Shown here in pieces: positions 1 to 12,114 of a DNA stretch of 64,000 nt (position 1 is the stretch's first letter; each line of letters begins with the position of its first letter). The stretch covers positions 18,508,545 to 18,572,544 of the forward strand of contig NC_030386.2 in the NCBI RefSeq assembly GCF_001625215.2, read 5' to 3'. The notes beneath the pieces were generated by a model, which was given only the letters and a program-made list of their open reading frames with translations, had not been told where the DNA came from and did not search any database. The translations under genes and the position numbers were made by a program. The DNA is from Daucus carota subsp. sativus (taxonomy: Eukaryota; Streptophyta; Magnoliopsida; Apiales; Apiaceae).

Positions 1-6
1 GTACAT

Positions 7-471
7 CTAGGCTAAGTTGATATTATTGGGATGAAAAGTGGATAGTATTTTTTCGATCTTTCTTTTCTCAGTAACAACCTCACCACACATAATGAGCCTA
101 GAACTTATTTTGAATAGGGCAGAGCTATATGCCCGAACACTCTTAAAATCCTGAAGTCTTAGATTAGCCCAATCATTTTCAGCCGCAGGTAGATAAACTA
201 GTTTCTGATGATCGAACCTATCCTTTAGATTTTCCCATAAAATAAAGGGATCCTCGACTTCTAGGTACTCAGATTTTAAATCTTCATGCATGTGGTGTCG
301 GAGAAAAATAATAGAGGTAAAGTTTTCTTCGATCGTGGATGTGTTTGCTGCCTTTATTGTGTTGCTTAATTTCTTTGAACCCAAATGCAACTTTACATCT
401 TGTACCCACGATAAATAATTCTCCCCAGAAATGTCCAATGCAACGAACGACAAGTTTGTAAGATTTGTCAT
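7..471 (-). pseudogene. Ty1/copia retrotransposon gag N-terminus, interrupted by a stop
   Basis: The reading frame encodes 154 residues of a plant copia gag (UBN2/DUF4219-like). The start resembles the usual gag opening, with SGENYLSWVQDVKLHL at about residues 15-30, followed by the helical region ILWENLKDRFDHQK. It begins 519 bp inside the adjacent LTR, as expected for gag on the minus strand. The frame stops with TAG at 9-7, after NNINLA; the next codons read Met-Tyr, where related gags continue as LAQMYR or similar. This therefore looks like a CAG-to-TAG nonsense change rather than a natural end. Only the 5' part of the element lies in the window. That it is a copia gag is clear; that the whole element is dead is inferred from this one stop. 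Confidence 0.8.
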
Positions 472-989
472 TATAATCTGAATTTAACACCAAAATTATT
501 AACTTAAATTATCAATATAAATATTATATAAAATCCTAATGAATCGGGTGCGTTAACAAGTAAGCAATAATAAATGTGTACATCACTATTATCATCGATA
601 TTATGAATAGATCTATATATAAAATGACAAATGGATTTTCACCCGCTATACGGACGTCTGCGTATACAGGTTATCTCCAACCAATAATATATTTAAGTGG
701 AAAATCCTGCATAAGTTAGTTAGGGCACAAAAGTTATTATCCGACAGGCAGACAATTTATAAATCAAGGTTCCAATTATATTTCAGTATTACCCAAAATT
801 AAATGGTACCGTAAATAGGCGGTGCTCCGGCCATATGTAGTTAAAATATTAGTAGAGGGTGTAACCACGTCTACTACGGTTATATATATTTAAATTATTT
901 GTAGAGGGTATAACCACGTCTACTATATATATATACATTTGAATAAAATTATACCTTCTCAGTTCCGGCAGGACTTCGTGCTGATAACG
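472..989 (-). mobile_element. copia internal leader with primer-binding site
   Basis: This is untranslated leader between the LTR and gag of the minus-strand copia element. On the minus strand the LTR end is followed directly by CGTTATCAGCACGA (about 989-976). A TTATCAGCACGA motif in this place is a frequent primer-binding site in plant copia elements. Two near-identical stretches of about 40 bp lie within the leader at about 847-880 and 900-930; both read GTAGAGGGTRTAACCACGTCTACT on the plus strand apart from small changes. They form a short direct repeat. Confidence 0.65.
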
Positions 990-1247
990 TGTTGTAATAT
1001 ACTAGCTATAAAAGAACCATCAGAGAACTACTAAATTTAACAGAAGGAGAGTAAGAAGCTGAGCATAGAAAAGGAAGCTCGGTGCCAGTTTTACATTGCA
1101 GTAAGGCTTCTATTTATAGGCCTTCAACATGCAATGCAGTAGACAAGTAAATAAATGCTTGCCAAACTTTTACTCATAGCCATACTATTTCACCCTAGCT
1201 CTACTATTACATCTTTGACATGCATGAAAAATAATCAATTTACAACA
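990..1247 (-). repeat. 5' LTR of the copia element (258 bp)
   Basis: The segment is bounded by the perfect inverted termini TGTTGTAA (990-997) and TTACAACA (1240-1247), has TG...CA ends, and abuts the primer-binding site and gag on the minus strand. About 258 bp is a normal length for short copia LTRs (Ale/Retrofit-like). The partner LTR lies beyond position 1, so target-site duplication and age cannot be judged here; the duplicated target would be CAAGT or similar, just after 1247. Confidence 0.75.
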
Positions 1248-1700
1248 CAAGTAATGTTTTAAAAACAAGCAAGAGGGGAGCTGCCATGCATGATTATGTA
1301 TTATATAATAGTTTATTTGTGGGTCCATAACCGCCTAATAATCCCAAATTATTGTATGTTTCTTGTTTTTGTTTTATGTAATCTATCATCAAAGCAAATA
1401 GCGGTTACAACTTACAAGTGTAACCGGAAATGAAACGTGATACAATATATCCAGCCTTTGTTGACTTACTATTGAGTGCCATGTTTAGCTAACTTAAAAT
1501 ATTTTATTACTCTTTTTTGGCACCTTAAATACTATATTATATAAAAATTATATAAAGCTGAGTTCAGAGATGTAAATAATATTGTTTATAAATTATTTAA
1601 ATTATTCGAATTTGTCTCCGCAGCGACGGTGCTTGCTCCGTGTGTTTGAAAAAAAAGAAGACGAGGAGAGGAGGTTTGGTGAAGAAATTGAAGAAACAAT
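1248..1700. other. AT-rich spacer, no gene seen
   Basis: I see no coding frame with family resemblance, no inverted repeat and no obvious regulatory motif in this stretch between the LTR and the next element. Confidence 0.5.
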
Positions 1701-2260
1701 GGGGCCGTTTGAGTGAATTTAAAATAAATGTTTCGCGCATAAAATAAAAAAGGTGCAGTATAAGTTAGTTAAGACTTATGAGTGATTAAAGTGTTTGGGA
1801 AAAAAAATAGTAATCATGAAATAAAAGTAGGATTTCTAAATTTTTTATAAATACTTCCCAACTTTTTACACAAACGACATAAAAAAGTGCTTCTAAACAT
1901 AAACGGGCTTGAAAACCCCACCCAAACACCCACAATGTATAATGACGGAAGTTGGTGGCCGTGACCGTGAAGATGACCCCACGAACATATAAATTTGTTT
2001 AGGCGATCCGCGGTTTGAATTGAACACAACAAAATTTATGATATAGGGCCTGAAGCAGAAGCTGCTTCTGGCTTCTGCTTTTTTTGTCCCGTTTGTGTAA
2101 AGAAGTAGAAGCACTTTTAAGAAGCTGAGAATACTAGCTTCTGTCTCACAGCTTCTGCTTTTTTTCCAAACACTTTATTAACTTATTTATTTCTCACTTC
2201 TACTCCACTTCTTTACTTTAAGCAAGAAGTCACTTCTTTTAAGCTTGGCCAAACGGCCCC
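1701..2260. mobile_element. 560-bp inverted-repeat (MITE-like) element
   Basis: The left end is GGGGCCGTTTGAGTGAATTT and the right end is the reverse complement of GGGGCCGTTTGGCCAAGCTT, sharing an 11-bp perfect terminal inverted repeat. Further complementary blocks lie inside: a TTTACACAAACG...AAAGTGCTTCT stretch near 1867-1896 pairs imperfectly with 2070-2100, and AAGTGTTTGGGAAAAAAAA near 1788 pairs with the stretch at 2159-2175. The flanks (ACAAT and ATACT) show no clean target duplication, so superfamily is uncertain; hAT or PIF/Harbinger are both possible. Confidence 0.6.
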
Positions 2261-2572
2261 ATACTATGTCTCACATAGTACAGTAACATTCATTTAAAAT
2301 AATTTGGTCTTTCGTACCATCTCAATGGGACTAGTTTAAATCAAGAAAATACTTATTATTTGATATAAAATTATTAATATAATTATAAATTATTTTATTA
2401 ATATAATTATAAATTATTTTATAAATAATTTTATCTTTTCAAAAAGCCAAATTAGATGAAAGTATTAATTTAAAGAAATTAAGATTTTCAATTTCACATA
2501 TTGACTCAAGAATGTGAACGCGCTAACTTTTTTAATGAACTGATTCTGACTTAACATGAGATTAGTAAAATA

Positions 2573-2811
2573 CTTCCTCTGTCTCCCTCATTTTCTTTAT
2601 ATTATATTTCGGCACGCTTTTCGACACTCGTTTAAATTATAATTCTATAATATATTTTTAAATTTTTTTCCTCTGAATAAAAGTTTGATATTTAAATTTT
2701 TATTTAGAAAATTTTTTTTTTTATAAAAAAGTTACACAATTATACTTTATAGGAGTCTCAAAATACGTGCAAACAGTGAACGTAGACAACCACGGGAATG
2801 AACGAAGGAAG
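2573..2811. mobile_element. Stowaway-like MITE with TA target duplication
   Basis: It begins CTTCCTCTGTCTCCCTCATT and ends with GGGAATGAACGAAGGAAG, flanked on both sides by TA. The ends are a degenerate form of the CTCCCTCCGTCCC terminus carried by four better elements in this window. Internal poly-A/T tracts are roughly symmetric. The element is about 239 bp. Confidence 0.6.
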
Positions 2812-2813
2812 TA

Positions 2814-3590
2814 AGGTTGCGTATAATATAATGTATTTCAAATTTAGCATGACTTGAATATCTGTGTTGAGGTCGATTATTGTTCAATATTATGAGTTAG
2901 ATTTGTCGAACTCGAAAATATAAGTATCATGAATTTATTCTTTAGAACGCTACTATTTACATTATTTATTATATCTTTTCAATTGTATAACATATATTAT
3001 ATATATGACTCAAAATTTGATAAGATAATATTAAATATTAAATATTAAATATTAGGAGTAATAGTTATCTGCAGACAGTAGACACCTTACCTCATGCATA
3101 TATGCCCCCAGTCTTATCCAAAAAGTAACGGATGTTCACCAGTTGATCACCACGCGCTGTTAACGAGCGTGAGAGTCAAACAAGTGACCATGAGAGTGTG
3201 TTGTCATGAGGTGGTGTTTAGTTTGTTTACTATAAAGATTAATTTTGGTTAAATATTAAATATATTTAGTTATTATTTTTAAAACAAGAAATTATTTTCA
3301 TAATTACAATTTTTTATTTTTTAATTATATAATATATATAAATTTAATTAACTGACAATCAATTTAATTATAAAAAATTAAAATCACACGTATTTAAATA
3401 TATAAGATATATAATTATTATTCATTTTCATCCAATATTTTATGATGTCATTCAGTAAAAATCTAAGTTCTCGTCTAAATTTTTCTCTATTTTTGAGTGT
3501 TGTAGACGCGCTGTGTTAGTAGCAAAGAGAGAACGTGCACTATTTGAGACACAGATGTAGATCCACTCAAACACACATGTACATACAATA
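2814..3590. other. AT-rich region upstream of the CCCH gene
   Basis: No coding frame is recognised. This is the distal upstream region of the CCCH/RRM gene; AT-rich simple sequence dominates. Confidence 0.4.
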
Positions 3591-3599
3591 CACATACAC

Positions 3600-3740
3600 C
3601 CTCTCTCTCTCTCTGTCTTTCTATTTCAGCCAGTCCATTTTTTCTAGAGAGAGAAATAGAGAGAGTAGTTTTCTAGATACATAGATATATAGATATAGAG
3701 AGAGAGAGAGTTGAGTTTGTAAGTACAGAGAGAGAGATAG
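3600..3740. repeat. CT/GA microsatellites in the promoter or 5' leader
   Basis: A (CT)n run at about 3602-3614 is followed by several (GA)n runs between 3645 and 3740. Such GA/CT tracts are common around plant transcription starts. Their place about 0.8 kb ahead of the CCCH start codon, and before a leader intron, suggests the transcription start is near here. Confidence 0.6.
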
Positions 3741-3939
3741 GTAGCCTAGTGTTGTTTGTTCTAGTAGTTGTTCAAGTTTAGCTAGTAGGGTTATGTTCAA
3801 GCACCAAAAACAGAGGAAAAAGAAGAAGAAAATAGCATATTTATATACTTGTACATGCTGTGCTTGAGTATGTTTATCTCCTTGATCATTTCATCATCAT
3901 CAGCTGCAGTCACTCATTTAGTTCAGATTTTATAACATG

Positions 3940-4080
3940 GTATGTTTTCTTTCTTCATATAATTGTTACTGTTTATCAGCATGGAGGGAGAGAGAGAGAG
4001 AAAGAGGGTAGAGGGAGGGAGGGGGAGAGAGAGGAAGGGAGGGAGGGAGAGAGGAAGAGAGGGAGGGAGGGAGGGAGAGA

Positions 4081-4116
<36 letters not shown>

Positions 4117-4309
4117 GGTAGAGATGCTTTAGCTTTGTTGTTTTCTTTGTATCATCTACTTTATCTTTCTATCTTTGTTTAGTTGAAGAAAGAAAAATTA
4201 ATGCAAAGGTGTAACCTTTAAACATCACTACTTTTTTTTGGAGTTTTCTTACCTCCTTCACGAGAATACTGGCTTTTTATGGTTTCTAAAAATTTCATCT
4301 TTTTTGCAG
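3940..4309 (+). other. probable 5'UTR intron of the CCCH gene
   Basis: A donor ATG|GTATGT at 3940 and a strong acceptor TTTTTTGCAG ending at 4309 would remove a 370-bp intron ahead of the start codon. The intron carries the GGGA/GA microsatellite. Its existence is inferred from splice signals only. Confidence 0.45.
3980..4113. repeat. compound (GGGA)n/(GA)n microsatellite
   Basis: This is an uninterrupted purine tract of GAGAGG, GGGAGGGA and GAGA units on the plus strand. It creates a spurious Arg/Glu-rich reading frame that should not be annotated as a gene. Confidence 0.9.
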
Positions 4310-4507
4310 GAAGAGAAAAAAGATAGCTAGCTGAGACATGGCAAGAAAAGCTGTTTGGTGGGTGTGATTTTGTCCAAAGTTTAGTTTACTCTTTCACTTC
4401 AACCTGTGGTTAGGCAAAAAGGGTAATTGGTTAGGTGAATTTTCAAGAACAAGGGTTAAAGTTTGAATCTTTTTACTAATTATATTACTAATTACAAGTT
4501 AATTGCT

Positions 4508-7500
4508 ATGGATTCCTATGAGGCAACAAGGGTTGTATATTCAAGAATCCAGAACTTGGATCCTGATAATGCTTCTAAAATTATGGGTCTTCTCTTAATT
4601 CAAGATCATGGTGAGAAAGAAATGATAAGACTAGCTTTTGGCCCTGAGTCTTTAGTTCACTCCATTGTTGTTAAGGCTAGAAAAGATCTTGGTTTGTCTT
4701 CATCAAACACTCCTACTACACCTTCAACACCTTCTTCTCCCATGCCTTTTTCGAGGCATAATTCCTCTAACTCTTCGGCGTCTTCTAGGCTTTTGAATGG
4801 TATCAGTCTTCCATCTCCATTGAGTATACCAAATCCTTCTTCTTCGAACTCCTCTTGGGCAGCTGCTTCGAACTTTTCTGAAGATTTGGCTAGTCCAAAC
4901 ACATGCCTTGGTCCTTATAATGTTGGAGGGGTTAGTAATTTGGGAATTAGGTCTTCATCGTCTTCGACTATGAATTCATCAGCTCCTCCATTTTACGGAA
5001 ATGGGAAGAGAGACTCTGATTTGATTGATGAATTTGAACTTCAAGATCAGCTTTCTTTCCTCAATGATGGCTATTACCCTGATTCCGCGTTGAGTCCTAA
5101 TGGAAGTGGTAGTGATGGTGGAGCACTGTTTAATTCGTACGCTGGTGGTGGTGCTGCCAGGAGCTGGAACGGAGGTGCTGACACAATTAATGGCCTCGCA
5201 CACCGGAGGAGTTGCTCAGTTAGTGATGTTTTCTTAGGCTCTGATGACCCAGCTGGAGGATTTGGATGGAAACCATGTTTATACTATGCAAGGGGCTACT
5301 GCAAAAATGGGACAAGCTGCAGGTTCCTCCATGAGGGGGCATCGGATTCGGATCCTCTGGTTGGTTCTCCTAGTAAGCTTGAGCTGATGGAGCAGTGTCA
5401 TGAGCTTCTAAGATCTAAATCAGCACAACAACAGAGACTTGCTGCAGCTTCTCAGCTCATGGGGGGTTCTAACTTCCCTTACTCGCCTAAATGCATGAAT
5501 TTACTCCTCCAGCAACAGAATGATAGCCCAAGGTTAAATCAATCAAGTTCTTTTATGCAAAATGTGGCTTTATTTGTGACTGTCTAGTTATTTAATTGCT
5601 GGTTTGGTCTTACAGGGCGGCAGCAGCAGCAGCCTTAATGATGGGCGAGGAGATGAACAAGTTTGCAAGATCACCTAGGCAGGAAAGAAGTGAATTTGCG
5701 ATGAATGGAATGGTGAATCCAGTGTCAAGGCAGATTTACTTGACTTTCCCGGCAGATAGTACTTTTAGAGAGGAAGATGTGTCCAATTACTTCAGGTATA
5801 CTCCTCAAATCTTAGAATAGTTAATTACTTTAGAATAAATAAAATAATTAGAACCATTTCTGATGATTAAAAATGTTGAATCTGTTAGTATATTTGGGCC
5901 TGTGCAAGACGTGAGGATTCCATACCAGCAAAAGCGCATGTTTGGCTTTGTCACTTTTGTTTATCCAGATACCGTGAAGCTTATTCTTGCTAAAGGGAAT
6001 CCTCATTTTGTGTGTGATGCTCGGGTTCTTGTTAAACCTTACAAGGAGAAGGGTAAAGTCCCGGACAAATTCAGGTTCGTCTCCTCTCTCCATTCTTCAA
6101 CTTATATATAAATGTAATTAAAATGTGCAGTTATACCATCATCTGTGAAATTCACATGCTAATATTGTTCCATATGATTGTCAGGAAGCAGCAACACATG
6201 GACAGGTTAGAATTTTGCGGGAGCCCTACTGGTTTAGATTTGAGAGATCCTTTTGATCTTCATGTTGGTGAGTTTTTAATTTGCCTTCATAGTGTAATTG
6301 TTTGCCGTCATCCCTCAAACTAATAAAGATGGGATTTTATCAATAAATCAGAGGCAAGGATGCTACAGAATACTCAAGACATACTTTGGAGGAGAAAGTT
6401 GGAAGAGCAAGCTGAGTTGCATCAAGCCATTGAACTGCAAAACCAGAGGTTGCTAAATCTCCAACTTCTTGATGTGAAGAGGAGTAACCATCACCGTGCC
6501 TTCTCTACTGGAGCAGTTATTTCATCTCCAATGCACTCTCCTAATATCCATAATCGGGGTGTCATGCTTTCTTCTTTAGACCGAAGGACTCCTGAATTTC
6601 TAGAAGGTATTGTCTAATATAAGTCATCATCATTCTACTTGCCAGTTAAAGTTGTTCTTGTATAATCTTTCTGACTTGTAATGGAAAATAAGTTTGAAGA
6701 TACTGATGAATTGTTTGTTTTGTTGCTAATTTTCTGAAAATGAAAATTCTGGAAGAAAATGGACCAGCACTCACCTTGCCAAATAATGCACCTCCAGCTG
6801 TTAACCTCCAGCAGACAGCAAATGTAAATGAGAAAGAGAAATGTTTATCAAGTACCAGTGACCAAAACAGCAACGACAGAAGCCCCCGTGATGACAAAGA
6901 TGACAAAGAAAACGATTTACTAGAGAGGTAATCACTTTCTATGTCTATATTTAGCTATTGCCTGATTATAATGAAAGCTTTGCACGCCATATAAAACCTT
7001 TTGACAAAGTAATGACAAAGAAAGCGATTTTGAGAAACTTAAGCGACTTCATATGTCTATATTTAGCCATTGCATAATTTTAATGGATGCTTTGCATGCT
7101 AAATACGACTTTGTGCTTCACATTTACTTTTTCTTTTTTGCTTTTTTTTTTTCGAAATTAACAAATGTATTCTATTTCAGTTTGGAGCACAATCTCCCGG
7201 ACAATTTGTTCTCATCTCCCAAAGCGGCGCGTGAATACATGTCTGCCTTTTCTGCAGATACAACCACTCTTGAAGAGAATGGGAATGAGGCAGTTGTTTC
7301 AGCCCCAGTTCCCACCAACAACTTGATGGCTTCGTCGTTACTTCCTGCTACGTCAACCCTTGACATGGCTTCACTCAAATCATGCTATTTTCAAGTCCCC
7401 AGGTAATTGTTGCACCATACAAGTTTCTTCAGTAAAATACAAATTCAAATTCAAAAATCTCACTATACAATAACTGTATTATGCAATGCTTCCCCGAAGT

Positions 7501-7563
7501 ATTATAATCAACCATTGACCTTGAAACAGGTTCTCTTCGAATCATGGAGCCATCGAAATGTAG
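4508..7563 (+). CDS. C3H53-like: CCCH zinc finger and RRM protein (AtC3H53-type)
   Basis: This is a putative RNA-binding protein of the plant CCCH-RRM family (Arabidopsis C3H46/C3H53/C3H55 group). Coding exons by splice signals: 4508-5532, 5616-5795, 5889-6074, 6185-6267, 6352-6606, 6756-6927, 7181-7402 and 7530-7563. They total 2157 nt, or 718 aa, with every junction in phase. The start is ATG 4508 ([15 protein letters not shown]), the conserved family start; the frame is open further upstream but without an ATG. The family N-terminal region ([20 protein letters not shown]) is present. The zinc finger is C-x7-C-x5-C-x3-H at about Cys257, Cys265, Cys271 and His275. An RRM lies at about 381-455 (RQIYLTF and MFGFVTF), and a Gln/Leu-rich helical stretch follows it. 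The last exon gives the conserved end [11 protein letters not shown]. The sixth exon's acceptor (before 6756) has the weakest polypyrimidine tract and is the least certain border. The 3'UTR may also be spliced (acceptor TTGCAG near 7709). Confidence 0.93.
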
Positions 7564-8580
7564 GCGCCTTCAGCTATACCACTATAAGCTTCCTTAGCGT
7601 AGGCAAGTACTCTAGTCACTGCAACTTTATATACCAGTAATAATGCTTAGCTTATTGTAATTAATAATTTTTTTTCTACTTTTCTCTGCTATTTTCTGAA
7701 ATGTTGCAGGAAGAAGACTCACAAGTATAAAGAAACTTATAACACCCCAGAGATCAGATCTATAGAGATATTTTCACAGCTACAGGCAATCAGAAGCAAC
7801 ATCATCAATTATCATATATACTACTACACTACTTACTACCATACAAAATCTATTCATAAAAGGCAGAAGAAGTAAAGGAAATGGGCCAGGCCACATTTTA
7901 TTGTACTCTAGTGTAGAGGAGAGTAGTTTTAGTCAAAAAAATTCTCCTTTATTTCTGTAGAAGTTAAAAGAGCTGGACTATAGGTTATTATATAAAGAAG
8001 AATATATGATGAAGTCAGGAAAATCAGGCAGTTGTATGTACTAGGGTAAAAAAAGGTAACTTTCTGAGACTGTAATTTTCAAAAACTTTCCCTTTTCTCT
8101 CATAGTTGGATCTTGTTTGTTGAGTTTGTATCTTTGCATGGGTAGAAAATAGTCAGCCATTAATGTACATCAGCTGCAGTGCAACTACTAACTACAATGC
8201 TGATTTGGGACTCAGAAGGGAAAGTTAAGATTATGGTTCAAGTTTTCAGGGGAAGAAAGGTGAAAACAGGTATATAAAGAAGTCAGTGCCGTGCAGTAGT
8301 TTTTGTTTAGTTTTACCAGAAGAAAAAATAGGCATTTTTCTACCATATGTAGTAGTAAAGTGAAGGCCTGTTTGTTGTAATTGTATACCCTAGGAAATTT
8401 AATGGTAAAGGCAAGTTTATAAGTAAAGAGATCACAGCCATTTCACCTCTGTTAAGTTCTGTTTACTTCCACTTCTTTGTGTTTCCTCAGTTTCTATTGT
8501 AGACTACAGGTTCATTGTGTAAAATGTAGCAAGTTTTGTACTTAAAATGTAAATAAGGTAATTTGTCAAATGAAAATTAT
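7564..8580 (+). other. 3'UTR and downstream region of the CCCH gene
   Basis: No second gene is seen. A possible 3'UTR intron ends at TGTTGCAG near 7709. AT-rich stretches around 7900-8550 could hold the poly(A) site, but I cannot place it. Confidence 0.4.
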
Positions 8581-9160
8581 GTAGTCAATCTAAAAGCTAC
8601 ACTAAAATTTTCTTTTCATACACACTAGTGAATGAGCCTTAGAATTTCCACTAAAGAATACATGTATGATTTATAATATTTTTAATAATTCCATGAAATC
8701 GTAAAAGGTAGAATAAGTAGCAAAAAATTTAACAAAAATATCTTTTTTTTAATACTATTAGATGTCTTTTCTGTACATGATTTTTTTGTTTTAGTAGGGA
8801 GAATGTGTTCCACATTTTTAATATGTATCCGCAGAAAACTGTGAAATGTTGGCATGTTCAAGATGAATCTAAACTTTTGTTGAGTTAAAATAAAAGCAGA
8901 AAGATGAGGGAGCTGAGTGCAAAAAGTGAGGTACACAAGGGGAGGCAGGGGAAATGGGAAAGTGTGGTCTCCTATGCATAGTACTTGTTGTTTATTAAGG
9001 TGGGGGATGTGACTCAGAGAGGACACACCTTCACATGTTTGCTGACTTTACTCTGTCATGTGGGCACTAGCCCATGTGAGCTTTCAACATCTCTCTCCAA
9101 TTATTTCATCACAAACAAACATATATTCAAATTTATATAATCTCAAAGTAAATTTTATTA
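8581..9160. other. spacer without recognisable gene
   Basis: A 114-codon minus-strand frame at 8682-9026 has no family resemblance and is of low complexity at its end, so I do not call it. Nothing else is seen. Confidence 0.4.
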
Positions 9161-9450
9161 CTCCCTCCGTCCCCCTCAATTGTTTATATTGAAGGGGGAC
9201 ACGGAGACCAAGACAATGTATAAAAAATGAGTAAAATTAGATGAAAAGTGGGTGAAGTGGTGGGATCTATCAATATTTAATAATAGATTTGAGATAGTGG
9301 AGGAAAGTAATGGATGTAAGTTAAATATGAGATAGTTGGGGAAGATAGTAGGTGTAATGATGGAGAAAACTTACGATTTATAGTAACGTAAAGAAATGAG
9401 AAGGACATCTTAAAATAGTAACCATAAAAAAATGAGAGGGACAGAAGAAG
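9161..9450. mobile_element. Stowaway-type MITE (290 bp)
   Basis: The left terminus CTCCCTCCGTCCCCCTCAAT is preceded by TA. The right terminus GAGAGGGACAGAAGAAG is followed by TA. These are the Tc1/mariner-derived Stowaway termini with TA target duplication; the right end has a few substitutions. Confidence 0.8.
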
Positions 9451-9452
9451 TA

Positions 9453-10200
9453 TGAATAAATAGTTTGCACTCGAATATCATTTTCAGATGAATATATAGG
9501 GACTAGTGGGCACTGGGCATGGCCCTTTTCGGTTCTCTTAAGTGGTGATGAGGTTGTGTACTTGTTTGTCTTGGTGCTTATAAACCGTTCAATAAAATAT
9601 TTGTGGCCCGGAACAGGGTAGTGAGGAAATCGAGGGTCTTTGTTGGTTATAACAATTCTCAATCCCACATTTCGATATTTGTAGATTTTGGAGTATAATG
9701 TATGCAGTGATAGTATTGGAGAATCATTTCAACATTACAGTTTTTGTCTCATAAAAATAATTATTTAAATGAGTCCTAGAAAGCGTGACAAAAATTGATG
9801 TAAATAAATGAAGGGGACATAGTGAGTATCAATTAAGATTTTAAAAATATTGGAAACAAATTTTAGATACCTGCTAATTTCTATTTGAAAAGTAGATTTT
9901 ATTATTATTTTAAGTCATTAAAAATAACATTTATATTTACTTTAATATAAATAGATGATGACATAGAAATTGGCACCAGTGTACCACCATCATTTATACC
10001 TTCAACAGACTTGCAAATTTCCGAGACAAAGGTTGGCTCGCTTACATGATGGATTCTGGCCCAAGTTCTCAATTCCCTTGTCAGCCCGACCTATACATGG
10101 ATCACATAGTCAAGACCCATTTGGATTCACAGTACAAACTAAATTTACATATAAAAAGTCCGGACTAGAATGCTTAGTTAAATTTTGTAATAATGACTTG
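9453..10200. other. spacer with short unrecognised frames
   Basis: A 77-codon frame at 9970-10203 has no resemblance I can name. The translated neighbourhood could be a worn retroelement fragment, but I cannot support that. Confidence 0.35.
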
Positions 10201-10201
10201 T

Positions 10202-10798
10202 AGCGGCCTCCTCTTTTCATCTCCGACGGGGCTTCCATCGGTTTCCGGTGGAAAACCCCAAATCTTTTCGTTTGATTGCTAGTTTTTGATTGTTCTTGCT
10301 TTTTCATTGAGTTTCTTAATAAATCTCCATCTTCGGGGAAAGTTTTCTTAGATCTATATCACCAAAACTTTCGATTTTCGTTCTTATTCGCTTCCAGAGG
10401 CCTTTTTGGATTTGTGAGTGGATCGATTATCTCCTAAGCGTCGTGGTGCAGATCTAATTGTTTTAGTTTGTTTTGATTATAATTTGATTTCTCTCCCTGG
10501 TGAGAGTGTGTGATTTTTCTCTCCTTCTTTTGTGAGAGTGGTTTGGATTCATAGATAAAGCCTTTCGGGAATTGCATTTGTGGTCGATAGCTCAAACGGA
10601 GTTTTTGGAAAAGATGGTGAACACAGAGCAAGGATCTACACATGTACCATCGTTAATTTCAACATCGCTTATTTGTCTCATCTTGGGTATGAAGACAGGC
10701 ATGTTAATTTTTTCTATGTTTGTTCGACTCGATCATTCTTGTAGATGCCGTATGGCCATTATTTATTGAATTATCTCCTTTTTTTCAAAAAAAAATAA
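10202..10798 (+). mobile_element. polyadenylated retroposon copy A
   Basis: About 600 bp, from TAGCGGCCTCCTCTTTTCAT to TTTTTTCAAAAAAAAATAAAA. The same sequence occurs in the opposite orientation at 12115-13963 (copy B), again ending in an A-run. Matching blocks include TTCCATCGGTTTCCGGTG (about 10235), GATTATCTCC followed by a GGTGCAGATCTAA block (about 10427-10458) and CATTTGTGGTCGATAGCTCA (about 10574). The poly(A)-like end in both copies suggests a non-autonomous LINE or another retroposed transcript. I recognise no protein in it. An alternative reading is that the two copies are long inverted repeats of one large DNA transposon. Confidence 0.5.
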
Positions 10799-10799
10799 A

Positions 10800-12114
10800 A
10801 ATAAATCAGAATTGATTTTTTTTAGTTAATATCCCTTTGAAATAATTTTTATGTTAGTTTTATTTTGAGATGTCCTGCTCATTTTTATTAGGGTCGTAAG
10901 CGATTCAAGTCGAGTCAACTTTTTGTCTATCAAGTTAAAGTTCGAGTTTTTTGCTTAACGAATCAATTTTGGTTGTTATGTTTATTAAATAATTTTTTTT
11001 TGTTTGAACTCAAGTTTGTTAAGAATTGAGTTTAGTTTAGTTGTTCACCAATAGTTTGAGTCAAGTCGAGTAGTTTGCGATTTTTTTTTTAAATTCAATT
11101 AGTACTTTTTTAAAATATATCTTAAAATTCCAACCGCATTGATGTTGGGATATACTTATCTTAATAATATTACAAAAATATAAAAAAATTAAAAATATAT
11201 TTGATGTGAGATGCTAATAGTGAAGTATAACTTAAAACATGTTTGGTTCTGAATTGATATCTTATTTATTTATTTATTTTCTTTTTATGATCCAATCGTA
11301 TGGATGTTAGGATCTTACTTATTTGAAATGATAGTAGTTTCACTGGTTGACTATTAAAATTTCACATCAATTATACTTTTTATTTTTTAATATTTTTGTA
11401 TATGGTTTATTAAGAAGATGCAAGAAAAACACATGATAAAAAAAGAATATATGATAGAATCATAACCATAAAATACGTGTTGAGCCTCTGTCATAAATGT
11501 ATATAACTTAATTGGTCGGAGTATAATTATAAACTGGTCTCATAATTTACATACTTTTCATCTGATTTTACTATTTTTTACCCATTTTCTCGATCATCAT
11601 ATCGAAACTTAATATTTATAATTCAATGAGAGGAAGGGAGTATATATCAGGCTGCCTATTCTCTTATTTATATAATAATATTTTTGAGAAAATCTATAGA
11701 AATAAATAATTTATCTCTCTAGCTTTATTTTCAGTTTTAAAGCACTTTCTTACTTATTACATAAATAAATATTTTTTAATTTAATTTGTTTTGGTTTGTT
11801 CTTTTTATTAATAATACTCCTTTCCAAGTTGTTTTGCATGTTTTAATTAAATCTCTTCTTAGTAATCTTTGTTCTCAATTCATTTGAGTTATGTTTATCC
11901 TATTTTTGTGAGAATTTGATTTTTTTTCCGGTTTGTTTTGGCTTAATTTGATATCTAGATTATCAAGATCTTGATTGAGCGATAAGAATTCGTATAAAGT
12001 TCATGTGATAACTGATGAAATGAGATCATATACATATATCAACATCAACGACAAAATGAGATCAAAATATCACTTGATGATCATCTGTCAGTGATTAATT
12101 CATGATATAATCTG
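10800..12114. other. AT-rich spacer between retroposon copies
   Basis: A stretch near 10890-11090 rich in TCAAGTCGAGTC motifs looks like a worn relative of the CGAGCTCGG-rich hAT element at 26790. GAGAGGAAGGGAGTA near 11628-11642 looks like one end of a Stowaway MITE. No gene is seen. Confidence 0.35.

Noticed and set aside
3860..4132. 90-codon Arg/Glu/Gly-rich plus-strand frame
   Set aside because: It is translation of the GA/GGGA microsatellite inside the likely 5'UTR intron of the CCCH gene.
4657..4902. 81-codon minus-strand frame
   Set aside because: Antisense shadow of the CCCH gene's Ser-rich exon 1.
8682..9026. 114-codon minus-strand frame
   Set aside because: No recognisable domain, unusual composition, and no splice context.
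9970..10203. 77-codon plus-strand frame, possible retroelement scrap
   Set aside because: I could not match it to any protein family; it may be chance.
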